From the NCBI GenBank assembly GCA_014377485.1, contig JACMPM010000002.1, positions 62,001 through 126,000 of the forward strand: a stretch of 64,000 nucleotides of DNA, read 5' to 3'. This DNA comes from Bacteriovorax sp. (GTDB lineage: Bacteria; Bdellovibrionota; Bacteriovoracia; Bacteriovoracales; Bacteriovoracaceae). The translations under genes and the position numbers were made by a program. Shown piece by piece: positions 54,463-62,843 of this stretch (positions are counted from its first letter, which is position 1; every line of letters begins with the position of its first letter). The notes below the pieces were generated by a model. The model saw only the letters and a program-made list of their open reading frames with translations. It ran no database searches and was not told the DNA's origin.

Positions 54463-55233
54463 TTAATTTTGCAGCTGTTTTCTTATCTCTTTTAGGATCT
54501 GTTTTTTCCCGACTTTTTCTAGAAGTTTATATTGTTCAATACTATATCCTTCTGAGGCCGGGATATCTTTTTCTGGTATTAATAAGTGTTCAGGGTGTCT
54601 CCATCTTCTAAACCCAAAAGGTGCTGAGCCATAAGAAAATCTTGGGTATTTTGTATCAATTTGTAATTTTCTCACTTTTCGAGGAGCGTCTGAAGCATAA
54701 TAGAGAAGTTCACGATCTGCATTGAATCCTTTTAGAATATAAGAATGTCTTTCTTGTTTTCCAAATAAAGACCATTCAACAAGATAAAGTATACCGGAAT
54801 TAATTTCGTGAATCGATACCGGAAAAGTATCTTTGAAGATTGTAGATGTCCCTTCTTCATCGTTAATATAATCGATAAAAGCTCTTACCCGTGTTCTTTC
54901 ATTTTTTATTGAATCAAACATTGAAGTATCATTTCCGAATGTTTTCATTTTTGGATGTAAGGCTTCCGGGGCATTGATGACAAATGGTAATGAATGCTCA
55001 TATGAATATTGAATACGAATGTCATAAAGTGCATCTGCACAATCTGTAGAGATACCAGAAAGTAAACCCTCGTCAGTTGTGAAGATATTTGTTTTGAGGT
55101 TTTTATTCACCCACTCTTGGTAATCATTTTCCCAATAAGAGTTCCAAGTCTCAGTCGCATGCCATACATCAGCTCTAACGAGAGATGCATTCATTGAAAA
55201 AAACAATGCAACAAATAACGATATTAAATTCAT
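54463..55233 (-). CDS. Exported protein with Cys-His(-Asp) pattern, putative papain-like fold
   Basis: 256 residues. Signal peptide 1-21. ISTDCADALYDIRIQYS places C65 at the start of a helix, as in NlpC/P60 and transglutaminase-like enzymes. H163 in ERHSYILKGF begins a strand, and D173 or D182 could complete the triad. Such enzymes cut or form amide bonds in peptides or peptidoglycan. The pattern is suggestive, not proof. It is 118 bp upstream of the next minus-strand gene and may have a separate transcript. Confidence 0.55.
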   Translation of the reverse strand: MNLISLFVALFFSMNASLVRADVWHATETWNSYWENDYQEWVNKNLKTNIFTTDEGLLSGISTDCADALYDIRIQYSYEHSLPFVINAPEALHPKMKTFGNDTSMFDSIKNERTRVRAFIDYINDEEGTSTIFKDTFPVSIHEINSGILYLVEWSLFGKQERHSYILKGFNADRELLYYASDAPRKVRKLQIDTKYPRFSYGSAPFGFRRWRHPEHLLIPEKDIPASEGYSIEQYKLLEKVGKKQILKEIRKQLQN

Positions 55234-55363
55234 TAAAACTCCTATGTAGTTAATGATTTGTTAAAAATCATTTTTTAGATTAATACCAAAAAAAAAAGAT
55301 TGCGCCTAAATAAATAAAAGTTTAAAAATTCTCGCGGTTCTAAAATTTTTTAATGGAGGTTTT

Positions 55364-55960
55364 ATGTTAAAGAAAATTACTGCTCTATTGCTGCTGACTG
55401 CTTTCACCAATGTTTATGCGATTACGCCTATTCAACAATCAAATGCATTGGCAAATGAACTCAATAAATCATTTGATTCACTTAACTACAAGCTAAACGT
55501 CGAATGGAACCAAAAAGATTCAAAGTTTTTTGATGCGACTATTGCCGATTTTGAAAAAGAAATTGCTGGTTTACAAAAAGAAGGTGTAACGAGTAAAGAT
55601 TTAATTAAATACACAACAGACAAAATTAAAGACAAACAAATTCAAAATGATATTCAAGAAATGACAAAAGTAATTGCTGAATCACAAATGTCAAACGAAG
55701 AGGCTCGAGCTTTTGTTGTTTCAAAACTAAGCAGCACATATTCTCACGGTGCCAGCTGGTCAGGAAGCAGAATTGGAGTTCATGCTGCCATTATCGTAGG
55801 AATAATTGTTCTTATTCTTGTCTGTGTTCACCGTCATAACAATGACACAACAACTGAACAAACTCCTCCTAGTGATACTTGCCAAACACCTACATATGAA
55901 TGCCAATATGATTGGCAATGGTCGTCAACATCTTGCTGTTACACTTCAGTAGTTTACTAA
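55364..55960 (+). CDS. Exported protein with membrane helix and Cys-rich tail, unknown
   Basis: 198 residues. Signal peptide (1-19), a coiled-coil-like region (about 25-120), one hydrophobic helix (about 143-162, AAIIVGIIVLILVCVH), then a His/Thr-rich spacer and a short tail with five Cys (DTCQTP, YECQYD, TSCCYT). GGAGG lies before the ATG. The tail may bind metal or form disulfides. No family recognised. Confidence 0.65.
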   Translation: MLKKITALLLLTAFTNVYAITPIQQSNALANELNKSFDSLNYKLNVEWNQKDSKFFDATIADFEKEIAGLQKEGVTSKDLIKYTTDKIKDKQIQNDIQEMTKVIAESQMSNEEARAFVVSKLSSTYSHGASWSGSRIGVHAAIIVGIIVLILVCVHRHNNDTTTEQTPPSDTCQTPTYECQYDWQWSSTSCCYTSVVY

Positions 55961-55967
55961 AAAATTG

Positions 55968-56001
55968 CCTCAGTAGACTCAATGTCTGCTGAGGTTTTTT
56001 T
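55968..56001 (+). terminator. Intrinsic terminator
   Basis: CCTCAGTAGAC (55968-55978) pairs with GTCTGCTGAGG (55984-55994) through one G-U pair, loop TCAAT, followed by seven T. It ends the preceding transcript 8 bp after the stop. Confidence 0.88.
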
Positions 56002-56017
56002 ATTTCTGGAGATTTAT

Positions 56018-56203
56018 ATAAAATTAGAAATTATCATTTTTATCTTCCTCGGCTTTGGGAGTTTCTCGTTTGGAGCCGAAGTTAGAAGCACCAGATATGG
56101 AACTGATGCCAAGAAGGCCCTGCTCGATTTAAAAAATGTTAAGTGTGAAGACTTTGACTGTCCCGCATCGGAAAATTTTGAATCAGTAATCAGTGTTAAG
56201 TAG
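56018..56203 (+). pseudogene. Small exported-protein gene with lost start codon and early stop
   Basis: TGGAG at 56007 is followed at ribosome spacing by ATA (56018), not ATG. From there the frame reads KLEIIIFIFLGFGSFSFGA, a signal peptide, then a polar part with two Cys, ending at TAG 56201-56203. Beyond the stop the frame stays protein-like (INELKNSKQLKLQ). An upstream ATG (55982) sits inside the terminator stem without a ribosome site. Best read as a recently decayed gene. Confidence 0.4.
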
Positions 56204-56221
56204 ATCAACGAACTCAAAAAT

Positions 56222-56893
56222 TCAAAACAACTTAAACTCCAATTCATATCTTTCACTTTTATATCGATAGAGGAATAATTTTAAGATTAAATAGTAACAA
56301 GTAAATGAAATAAAGGGAGCAACTAATACATCAACGGTGTAATGCGCTTTTTGAATAAGGACGCTAATTGCAACAAAAAAAGCAATAATAAAAAATGTCA
56401 GCTTTAATTTTTTAGGTACAGATAAAAATAAAAGAAAAAGTGTCGCCGTGTGACCGGAGAAAAAAAGATCATTGACTAAAGTCTTCCCAGTTCCAAAAAA
56501 TTCCACGAAAGGGTCCTGTAAAAAAATCATTCCAATTGGTGGCGAGAGCGGCATAATATACATCATCGCAATTCGGGTCATTACCATTAAGGCATAAGCT
56601 TCAAATAAAATCATCAGTCTATAGGGTGAAGAGATGAGTGAAGCCAGGGCAAATAAGATCCCCCCATAAATCATCGTAAAAATAGGCTTTGTTAAATCTT
56701 TTGCCTTAAAAGTTTCGAGAATAGGATCATTGAATTGAATTCCTTTTCTCAATTCTACGAATTCAGTAAACTTAGAAAAAATAAGCATAGTGAAAACTAA
56801 AATTAAAATAGAAGCTATAAATTCGACTATAAAGTATCTATTGGTCGTAGCCGCATGCCAATTGCTCTTAAAATATTTGAACCGCTCTCTCAT
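56222..56893 (-). CDS. PAP2-like membrane phosphatase/phosphotransferase
   Basis: 223 residues from ATG 56893 (AAAGGG upstream). About six membrane helices. NDLFFSGHTATLFLLFL and IQKAHYTVDVLVAPF provide the His, His and Asp of the PAP2_C/sphingomyelin-synthase-like group, with LSPPIGMIFLQDPFVE before them. Such enzymes remove or transfer phosphate or phospho-head groups on lipids. The donor and acceptor cannot be read. Inner membrane. Confidence 0.75.
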   Translation of the reverse strand: MRERFKYFKSNWHAATTNRYFIVEFIASILILVFTMLIFSKFTEFVELRKGIQFNDPILETFKAKDLTKPIFTMIYGGILFALASLISSPYRLMILFEAYALMVMTRIAMMYIMPLSPPIGMIFLQDPFVEFFGTGKTLVNDLFFSGHTATLFLLFLSVPKKLKLTFFIIAFFVAISVLIQKAHYTVDVLVAPFISFTCYYLILKLFLYRYKSERYELEFKLF

Positions 56894-57042
56894 CTTGCAC
56901 CCTTTGTTACCCACTTCTACTCTCTCAGAAACGTTCTCTTTCGGAAACACTTTGTTTTACTTTGAGAACACAGGCACTACTTAACAATAAAATTACACCA
57001 TCAAACTCATTAGAATCACTCAGCAAAAATATTCATATAACT

Positions 57043-57058
57043 TGGCGCTATGCTTGCT
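57043..57058 (+). promoter_or_regulatory. Sigma-54-type promoter before the small exported peptide gene
   Basis: TGGCGCTATGCTTGCT has GG-N10-GC, TGGC and an intact TTGCT -12 box; two -24 positions differ. Predicted start is near 57069, 52 bp before the ATG at 57121. Confidence 0.6.
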
Positions 57059-57075
57059 TTGTGTGTCCTCAACTA

Positions 57076-57098
57076 ACACTAGATTGCTAACTAATCTA
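57076..57098 (+). promoter_or_regulatory. Inverted repeat in the leader of the small peptide gene
   Basis: ACTAGATT (57076-57083) and AATCTAGT (57091-57098) are perfect inverted repeats separated by 7 bases. It lies just after the predicted sigma-54 start and 22 bp before the ATG. It could be an operator, or an mRNA hairpin controlling translation or stability. Confidence 0.45.
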
Positions 57099-57120
57099 GT
57101 CATCCACAAAGGGGATAGAA

Positions 57121-57348
57121 ATGTACGGATCACAATACCATGCACACCACGCACTTACTCAAGTCAGACCAAGCACGCAAGAATTAGCTACTCGCACTTC
57201 TTACAAACTAGAAAAAAAAATAAACAGAAAAATTTCATTGAGCATTTTTATATTTATCTTCATTGCTTTATCAATTTCGAGTTTATCATATGCGGGTCCT
57301 AGTCAACCAAGACTTAAAGGTGGGAATGGAAATACAAACGGTCGCTAA
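57121..57348 (+). CDS. Tiny exported peptide precursor, unknown
   Basis: 75 residues. A 36-residue hydrophilic, His/Arg/Lys-rich leader precedes a strong hydrophobic core (ISLSIFIFIFIALSISSLSYA), then only 18 residues (AGPSQPRLKGGNGNTNGR). AAGGGGA lies before the ATG. If signal peptidase cuts after SYA, the product is a short basic, Gly/Asn-rich peptide; if uncut, a single-pass membrane protein. No family recognised. The sigma-54-type promoter and hairpin leader suggest regulated expression. Confidence 0.65.
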   Translation: MYGSQYHAHHALTQVRPSTQELATRTSYKLEKKINRKISLSIFIFIFIALSISSLSYAGPSQPRLKGGNGNTNGR

Positions 57349-57360
57349 TTATACCTTATC

Positions 57361-57387
57361 GAAGAGAAGATTAAAAAACTTCTCTTC
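57361..57387. terminator. Hairpin between convergent genes
   Basis: GAAGAGAAG (57361-57369) and CTTCTCTTC (57379-57387) pair perfectly around a 9-base A-rich loop. There is no T-run on either side, so termination strength is uncertain. Confidence 0.5.
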
Positions 57388-57403
57388 TTCAAATTAATAA
57401 AAG

Positions 57404-58909
57404 TTAAAGTAAGAATTCAAAAAGAGTACTTGGAATCTTTAGCAGATAGAATAATGCTTTTTTGGTCTTGCTTACATCTTTATAAAGATCCGTACAATCA
57501 TCGGGTTCAGCTTCACTATTTAAACCAAAACTATTATACATTCTTAAGCTGATGTTTTTTTTTACATCGTTGGCAAGTTTAGGGCTCCCGCTACAAAAAA
57601 TCGCCATCTCTGTATTGTAATGACTCGAGCGATTATCAACATTATATGTTCCCACCATAAAAGATTCGTCATTAAAAACTATCGTTTTAGCATGGGTCCC
57701 CCATGTTGATGTCTTGATTTTTTCGCTATAAAGCTTTGACTCTCCAGAAAACTTTCCTTTATAAACATATGCCTTGAAATTGCTAAAAGGAGTAAAGCTT
57801 TTAATTTTATCACTAAAGACGCTTGCAACATGAATGGCGTCGGTTGAGGCAAGACTATTAGTGAATATTTTAATTTTAGTTTTTTTCTTTTTTAGATAAT
57901 TTAATAACCTGTCACTTAGTGAACTCGACAAAAAATAAGGTGTATCAACAACAACATCATTTTCGTCTTTAATTTTAGTATCCATCCACTTATCAATTTC
58001 CTGCTGAAGCAAACGATACTTCTCATTATATTTTGTTGTGTTCAAGGCCTGAAAAAAACTTGCTCCTTCTTTATCGGAAGCAAAAGCCACTTCAGGACAA
58101 TTGTATTTATTATTTTCTAGAAAAGTTTCTTTTCCGTAATTGTCGATAAACGCAAGGACTTTATCATCCTCTTCTTTAGGATATAATAGACTGGCAGCAA
58201 AATTTAATTTTTTCCGGTGTTCTTTAATTTTTTGTTCATTATTATTAATATCCTGAACTTCAATTGTCCTCGATTCTGGTACTTTAACTTCTTTTGGTAT
58301 TTCAACCAATTTAGAATTCCAAAATTGATTAAAGCTTCCTTGCATCGACTTGACGACTTCACCTTCAACCGTAACATCACGGTCTAAAAAGTTAAAATCT
58401 TCCGAAAGGTCAAAATACTCGTCCCCTATATTTCTACCGCCGGTAATGGCCTCTTCGCCGTCTCTCACCATTAATTTTCTGTGATTTCTAAATTGCACAG
58501 AAGAAATTTTTAAAAGTGAGGCAGGATTATAATAACGAAGTTCGATATTATTCTTTTTTAGCTCCTGAGCAATATATTCATCCATTTTAAAAACTGTTAT
58601 AAATTTATCGACTAGGATTCTTACCTTTACTCCTCTCTTTGCAGCCGCAACTAATTCTTTCAAAATGATTCTTCCCGAAGTATCAGGATTAAAAATATAA
58701 GACTCTAAATCAATAGACTCTTTTGCTCGCCTAATCATATCGACGCGGGCATATAGCGAGGCAATCCCCGAGTTAATAACTCGCATATCGTGTTTTGAGG
58801 TAGATGTTTTTTGATAGATTTCACTATTGTTCAATGATGCTTCAGTAGCTGATAAGAACGAATTAGAGTACAAAAACATGAAAAAGAAGGCAATAGTTAA
58901 GACTTTCAT
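57404..58909 (-). CDS. Exported phospholipase D-family protein
   Basis: 501 residues. Signal peptide 1-22. Two HKD motifs: NHRKLMVRDGEEAITGGRN (His near 143) and THAKTIVFNDESFMVGTYN (about residue 405), the second close to RSSHYNTE. The spacing and GRN/YN endings fit cardiolipin synthase-like PLD proteins. Since it is exported, it may act on envelope lipids, or on host or prey lipids or nucleic acid outside. The substrate cannot be read. Confidence 0.88.
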   Translation of the reverse strand: MKVLTIAFFFMFLYSNSFLSATEASLNNSEIYQKTSTSKHDMRVINSGIASLYARVDMIRRAKESIDLESYIFNPDTSGRIILKELVAAAKRGVKVRILVDKFITVFKMDEYIAQELKKNNIELRYYNPASLLKISSVQFRNHRKLMVRDGEEAITGGRNIGDEYFDLSEDFNFLDRDVTVEGEVVKSMQGSFNQFWNSKLVEIPKEVKVPESRTIEVQDINNNEQKIKEHRKKLNFAASLLYPKEEDDKVLAFIDNYGKETFLENNKYNCPEVAFASDKEGASFFQALNTTKYNEKYRLLQQEIDKWMDTKIKDENDVVVDTPYFLSSSLSDRLLNYLKKKKTKIKIFTNSLASTDAIHVASVFSDKIKSFTPFSNFKAYVYKGKFSGESKLYSEKIKTSTWGTHAKTIVFNDESFMVGTYNVDNRSSHYNTEMAIFCSGSPKLANDVKKNISLRMYNSFGLNSEAEPDDCTDLYKDVSKTKKALFYLLKIPSTLFEFLL

Positions 58910-59097
58910 ATTAAAAGTTCTCCAGTCATAGAATTTTCCTCTAGATTAAGTTTACAGTCCATTTAGAAGTATTTGCCTCTCATAACGATTCGCTATAGAA
59001 CCAATTCAGATAAAGAATTTTTTATTTTATTTTTTTCATGGTTATTAACTGTTCGAGTAAATATTTTATTTACGAAATTAGCCAAAAGGAGATAGCG

Positions 59098-59904
59098 ATG
59101 AAAAAGTCAGGGATTGTAGTTTCTCTATTATTGGGGTTTGGTCTGTTGTCTGTAACAAGCTGTGGAAAAAGTACGAGCAGTGCAAATAAAGCAGTTATAG
59201 ATGCAATCGAAGTTCCAAAAACAGAAACCAAAGCAGACACGACTGCTAATCATAACGTAAAAGCAGTGAATCTAAGACAAGCAGAAAATTTTGCAGTTTT
59301 CGCTAACACATCTATCTTATCTGTTCCAAGTTCCACAATTACCGGCAAAGTAGGATTGCGTCCAGGCATTAGATCACAAATTACGCTAGATCCAACTGAA
59401 GTTGTTGGAGGATTACCTGAAATATATGCGGGTGACGATCGAGACGTTGGTGCAGCAGCCTTTATAATGCAAGCGAAGATCGATATGATCAACGCCTATA
59501 ACGAAGAAGAAAGAACAGTAGCAGATGCTGATAAAATTGGTCTATGGAACGGAAACCTTGGTAACAAAGTTTTGGCTGCGGGTGTTTATGAATGGAAATC
59601 CCGTGTCACTATTCCACTAGATTTAAAACTTGAAGGAAATGAAACAGACGTATGGATTTTCAAAGTAACCGGACAATTAAGAGTTGGCACTGATGTGCAT
59701 GTTACTTTAAGCGGTGGAGCAAAAGCTTCTAACGTTTTCTGGCAAGTTGGTGACGATGTTTTAATCAGAGCAAGAAGCTCTATGGTAGGAACAATTATCT
59801 CTCAACAAACATTCGAAATGAAAGAACAGGCATCCTTAGTAGGGAGAGCATTTGTAAAGAATGATAAATTAGTTTTGAATAAAAATACAATTACAAAACC
59901 ATAA
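59098..59904 (+). CDS. Lipoprotein with ice-binding-like (DUF3494) domain, second copy
   Basis: 268 residues from ATG 59098, with AAGGAG upstream. Lipobox VTSC at about residue 22. The domain repeats the features of the 37279 protein: SSTITGKVGLRPGIRSQ, DKIGLWNGNLGNKVLAAG, ETDVWIFKVTGQLRVGTDV, GGAKASNVFWQVGDD, GTIISQQTFEMKEQASLVGR. Both are full-length and share residues beyond the family pattern, so they are paralogues of one duplication rather than separate acquisitions (inferred). Surface-anchored adhesin or ice/matrix-binding role. Confidence 0.88.
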   Translation: MKKSGIVVSLLLGFGLLSVTSCGKSTSSANKAVIDAIEVPKTETKADTTANHNVKAVNLRQAENFAVFANTSILSVPSSTITGKVGLRPGIRSQITLDPTEVVGGLPEIYAGDDRDVGAAAFIMQAKIDMINAYNEEERTVADADKIGLWNGNLGNKVLAAGVYEWKSRVTIPLDLKLEGNETDVWIFKVTGQLRVGTDVHVTLSGGAKASNVFWQVGDDVLIRARSSMVGTIISQQTFEMKEQASLVGRAFVKNDKLVLNKNTITKP

Positions 59905-59911
59905 TCAAACA

Positions 59912-59961
59912 GGATAATCATTCTTGAAATAAACCATTTCAAGAATGATTATCCATTTTTT
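59912..59961 (+). terminator. Strong intrinsic terminator
   Basis: A perfect 19-bp inverted repeat (59912-59930 with 59936-59954), loop AAACC, followed by A and six T. The remaining 59962-60224 holds only a weak coding-like stretch on the minus strand and promoter-like AT-rich sequence. Confidence 0.85.
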
Positions 59962-60224
59962 ACTTTCTACAAGTACTAATTATTTTTGCTAAACAAGTTC
60001 AAGTTTATCATTAGATAATTGATCATCGACTTTTTGTTTTAATTCTTAAATTCTGAGCTTTTCCTCCAGCTGGCCAATAACAACCTTTTATTAGCATTAA
60101 TAGATAGTTAAATTGCAAAGGCTTGACTTAGTCTTATAAATCCATTGATTATATGAAACTTATACTCAGTTTTTTACCCTCGCTATGTTTACAATCTATG
60201 CCAAAACATAATAAATTTTAATCT

Positions 60225-60449
60225 ATGGAAAACTACGGTCAAAACGAACTAGTTAAACTTGCTACGACATATATGCCTTTTGGCAAATACAAAGGGACAC
60301 TGTTAATTGATTTACCTGAAACTTATATTGTTTGGTTTTATGGTCAGGGCCTTCCAGAAGGTCAAATCGGAAAGTTGCTTGGACTTTTATACGAAATAAA
60401 ATTAAATGGCCTTGAGGACTTGGTAAGACCTCTTAAAAATGGTTATTAA
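60225..60449 (+). CDS. DUF3820-family protein
   Basis: 74 residues, normal length for the family. MPFGKYKGTLLIDLPETYIVWF and LLYEIKLNGLEDLV are its hallmarks. Function unsettled; proteins of this family are often described as putative virulence-factor regulators or nucleic-acid-associated. No ribosome site precedes the ATG. TTTACA (60188) and ATAAAT (60211) could give a leaderless transcript. Convergent with the DTW-domain gene. Confidence 0.88.
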   Translation: MENYGQNELVKLATTYMPFGKYKGTLLIDLPETYIVWFYGQGLPEGQIGKLLGLLYEIKLNGLEDLVRPLKNGY

Positions 60450-60450
60450 A

Positions 60451-61233
60451 CTAATCTGCTAATACAATATTTCTTGTAAGCCATTTCTTGGGACGAATTC
60501 GATCTTCTTTTTTGGAATAACCCAATGTTCCTTTGGTGTAAGAGGAAAGGTTGGGATCAAGCGAACATTTAATTTGAAAATCGATCATCGCCTTAAAAAC
60601 TTCGAGCATATGCTCTTCATCTTCATCCGTTTTTTCCAGCCCTTTCCTATTACATTCCTTTATAAAGAAATGAATGGATTCTAGAGTTGAAAGACAAAAA
60701 TCGGCCGGTTGTTCTTTGATTTCAAAAATAGAAGTATGCTTGGCCGTGAAGGATATCCGTGGAAGAATTTGTAAATTGCGAGACTGCCTCATCATTTTCT
60801 TTGCACATGGCCACGTACCGTCAATTAGAAAAATGACAATCCGAAGTCCATTCTCCTTCTTTTCAATTAGAGAAGTAACATCGTCTTCAGAAACATTGAT
60901 GGCAATTTTCCCAGGGTATAAAACCATGCAATAGTTTTTAGTATCGTTTATTAGTCGGTTGACTTCATCGTCATCACTAAAATCTACACCTGTAATCATA
61001 TGAGAATTTAAAAGAGATAATTTTGAAATTCTGCCTGTTCCCATTTTTTCTTTTTTTGCTTCCATCGGATGAAGAAGTAAAACAAAATGAAAATCAGTTT
61101 GAAAAGGTTTAATAAGATGGCAGAGACAATTTTTTTTTATACGAACGCAATTGAAACAGAAGTCCTCTCTGGGGTGCTTGATTTCTGTTTCTAGTCTTTG
61201 TGCTTTAATTTTTTGGTAAGTAATTTTATCCAT
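60451..61233 (-). CDS. DTW-domain tRNA-uridine aminocarboxypropyltransferase (TapT-like)
   Basis: 260 residues. The N-terminal zinc-type Cys cluster CFNCVRIKKNCLC, LLHPMEAKKEKMGTGR, and the family motif IDGTWPCAKKMMRQS with the DTW-type triad. TapT/YfiP uses SAM to make acp3U47 in tRNA. The acidic insert near residue 120 and the C-terminal extension make it longer than E. coli TapT. It lies 5 bp behind the EptA-type gene on the same transcript. Confidence 0.85.
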   Translation of the reverse strand: MDKITYQKIKAQRLETEIKHPREDFCFNCVRIKKNCLCHLIKPFQTDFHFVLLLHPMEAKKEKMGTGRISKLSLLNSHMITGVDFSDDDEVNRLINDTKNYCMVLYPGKIAINVSEDDVTSLIEKKENGLRIVIFLIDGTWPCAKKMMRQSRNLQILPRISFTAKHTSIFEIKEQPADFCLSTLESIHFFIKECNRKGLEKTDEDEEHMLEVFKAMIDFQIKCSLDPNLSSYTKGTLGYSKKEDRIRPKKWLTRNIVLAD

Positions 61234-61238
61234 ATGAA

Positions 61239-62843
61239 TTAATTTTTGTGAATAACGCCGTCGAAAATATCTAATTCTTTGTTATACTCAGGTGTTTTAA
61301 TATCCATTAAACCTAAAAAAGAATGAAAGATATTATCGTGGGAGTAAGGTTCCCTCGCTTTCTTTTTTAATAACTCATAATTTGTATTTTTAGCGAGGCT
61401 GCCACCAAACCATAATACTGCAGCTATGTTTTTTTGTTCATCTGGGGCCATGAAATAAGGAAGACTGTGAAGATATAGTCCTTTTTCTCCCAAAGATTCA
61501 CCATGATCACTAACATAAAACATTGATGTTCCAAAATTACTTGAATTTTCTTTGAGCAGACCTATGACCTTGGATAAGAAGAAGTCTGTATAAAAAGTCG
61601 CATTGTCGTAGGCATTATTAATTTCTTCATTAGTGCATTTCTCTAGCTCATTGGTCTGGCAAACAGGTTTAAATTTTTCAAAAGCCAATGGATATCTTTT
61701 ATAATAAGCAGGACCGTGGTTTCCCATCTGGTGCAAGACAATAAAAATATTACCCTCTTTCTTTAAATTTATATAATCTTGCAACCCAACCAACATTCCG
61801 ACATCCCTGCATTCTGGATCACAGATAGTGTTTTGGGGTGGTTGTTTATAATCTTCGTAAGGCACTCGAAGTGCTACTCCTTTTGAGTTTGAATTATTAT
61901 CTCTCCAAAGAATGTTTACTTTTTTAGTATGAGCAAGAATATCAAGTAAATTTTCAGTCGTGGCAGCTTTTTCGTTATTAAATTTATTTCTGCCAAAATT
62001 TGAAAAAAGACAGGGTACAGAAACAGCAGTTGAAGTTCCACATGAAGTCATATTCGTAAAAGAGATAACATTTTCTTTTTTTAAATAAGGATTAGTTTCT
62101 TTTTTATAACCATTCAGAGAAAAATGATCTCTTCTGGCAGTCTCACCTACGACAAAAATTATTAATTCTCTTTTGGTTCCTTTTCCCGCAACTACGGCGT
62201 TAAGGCCTAGGGACTCCATGCGAGTACTTGAGTCGACAAAAAAGTGACTCACGTACTTACCAACCGAATATATATAATAAGTAGGATTAGTATAATAGCG
62301 AAGTGGTTTTTGCTCTCTAAAAAAAGAAGCATAATTTTTTCCGAATGAAAAAAGTAATATAACAATTAAGAGAACTGAAGCAAAAACAGATTTGAGTCTT
62401 GAAAAAATCTCTTCTTTAAATGTTAGTCTATTTAGCTTAATTTTATAAATTATGTATGACGGAATAATCCAAAGGAAGATCAAGTAAATGAACAGTCGTA
62501 AACTTACGAGGTCGAATGCTTCATGTGCATCAGTGTTGAAAATATTTAAAAACATATTGTCATCAAGTACCGTTCCGTAACTATCCATGACATAGGCGGC
62601 AAGAGTCGACAGGAACAGCAGTAAAATGAGGAAAGGTTTGGTCGTATGCTTGGACCTGATAAGATTAAGTAAAATATTTATAAAACTAGTTAAAACTAAA
62701 CTGAGTGAAAGTAAAAAGAAGATTCTGCTACCGGAAATTGGATAAATAATAAAAGTTTTTTCAAAAAAACTGATATTAAAAAAAAGGGTGAAAAATAATG
62801 ATATCCCAAAAAGAAGTTTTGTCTGAGTCATTTTTAAGTTCAT
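61239..62843 (-). CDS. EptA-type phosphoethanolamine transferase
   Basis: 534 residues. Five N-terminal membrane helices (to about 175), then a periplasmic sulfatase-fold domain: VVGETARRDHFSLNGY (Glu near 234), nucleophile T270 in MTSCGTSTAVSVPC, VLHQMGNHGPAYYKRYP, and YVSDHGESLGEKGLYLH. Family members add phosphoethanolamine to lipid A or core sugars, lowering negative charge and polymyxin binding. Start may be ATG 62843 or 62831. Whether the target is lipid A cannot be decided from sequence. Confidence 0.92.
   Translation of the reverse strand: MNLKMTQTKLLFGISLFFTLFFNISFFEKTFIIYPISGSRIFFLLSLSLVLTSFINILLNLIRSKHTTKPFLILLLFLSTLAAYVMDSYGTVLDDNMFLNIFNTDAHEAFDLVSLRLFIYLIFLWIIPSYIIYKIKLNRLTFKEEIFSRLKSVFASVLLIVILLFSFGKNYASFFREQKPLRYYTNPTYYIYSVGKYVSHFFVDSSTRMESLGLNAVVAGKGTKRELIIFVVGETARRDHFSLNGYKKETNPYLKKENVISFTNMTSCGTSTAVSVPCLFSNFGRNKFNNEKAATTENLLDILAHTKKVNILWRDNNSNSKGVALRVPYEDYKQPPQNTICDPECRDVGMLVGLQDYINLKKEGNIFIVLHQMGNHGPAYYKRYPLAFEKFKPVCQTNELEKCTNEEINNAYDNATFYTDFFLSKVIGLLKENSSNFGTSMFYVSDHGESLGEKGLYLHSLPYFMAPDEQKNIAAVLWFGGSLAKNTNYELLKKKAREPYSHDNIFHSFLGLMDIKTPEYNKELDIFDGVIHKN

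Noticed and set aside
57042-57302. Plus-strand open frame overlapping the small peptide gene
   Set aside because: It starts inside the sigma-54 element, has no ribosome site, and the 57121 frame has AAGGGGA and an export signal.
59985-60095. Minus-strand coding-like stretch (ELKQKVDDQLSNDKLELV) between the second ice-binding-like gene and DUF3820
   Set aside because: Interrupted by TAA, no start, and other frames look equally open; too short to assign.
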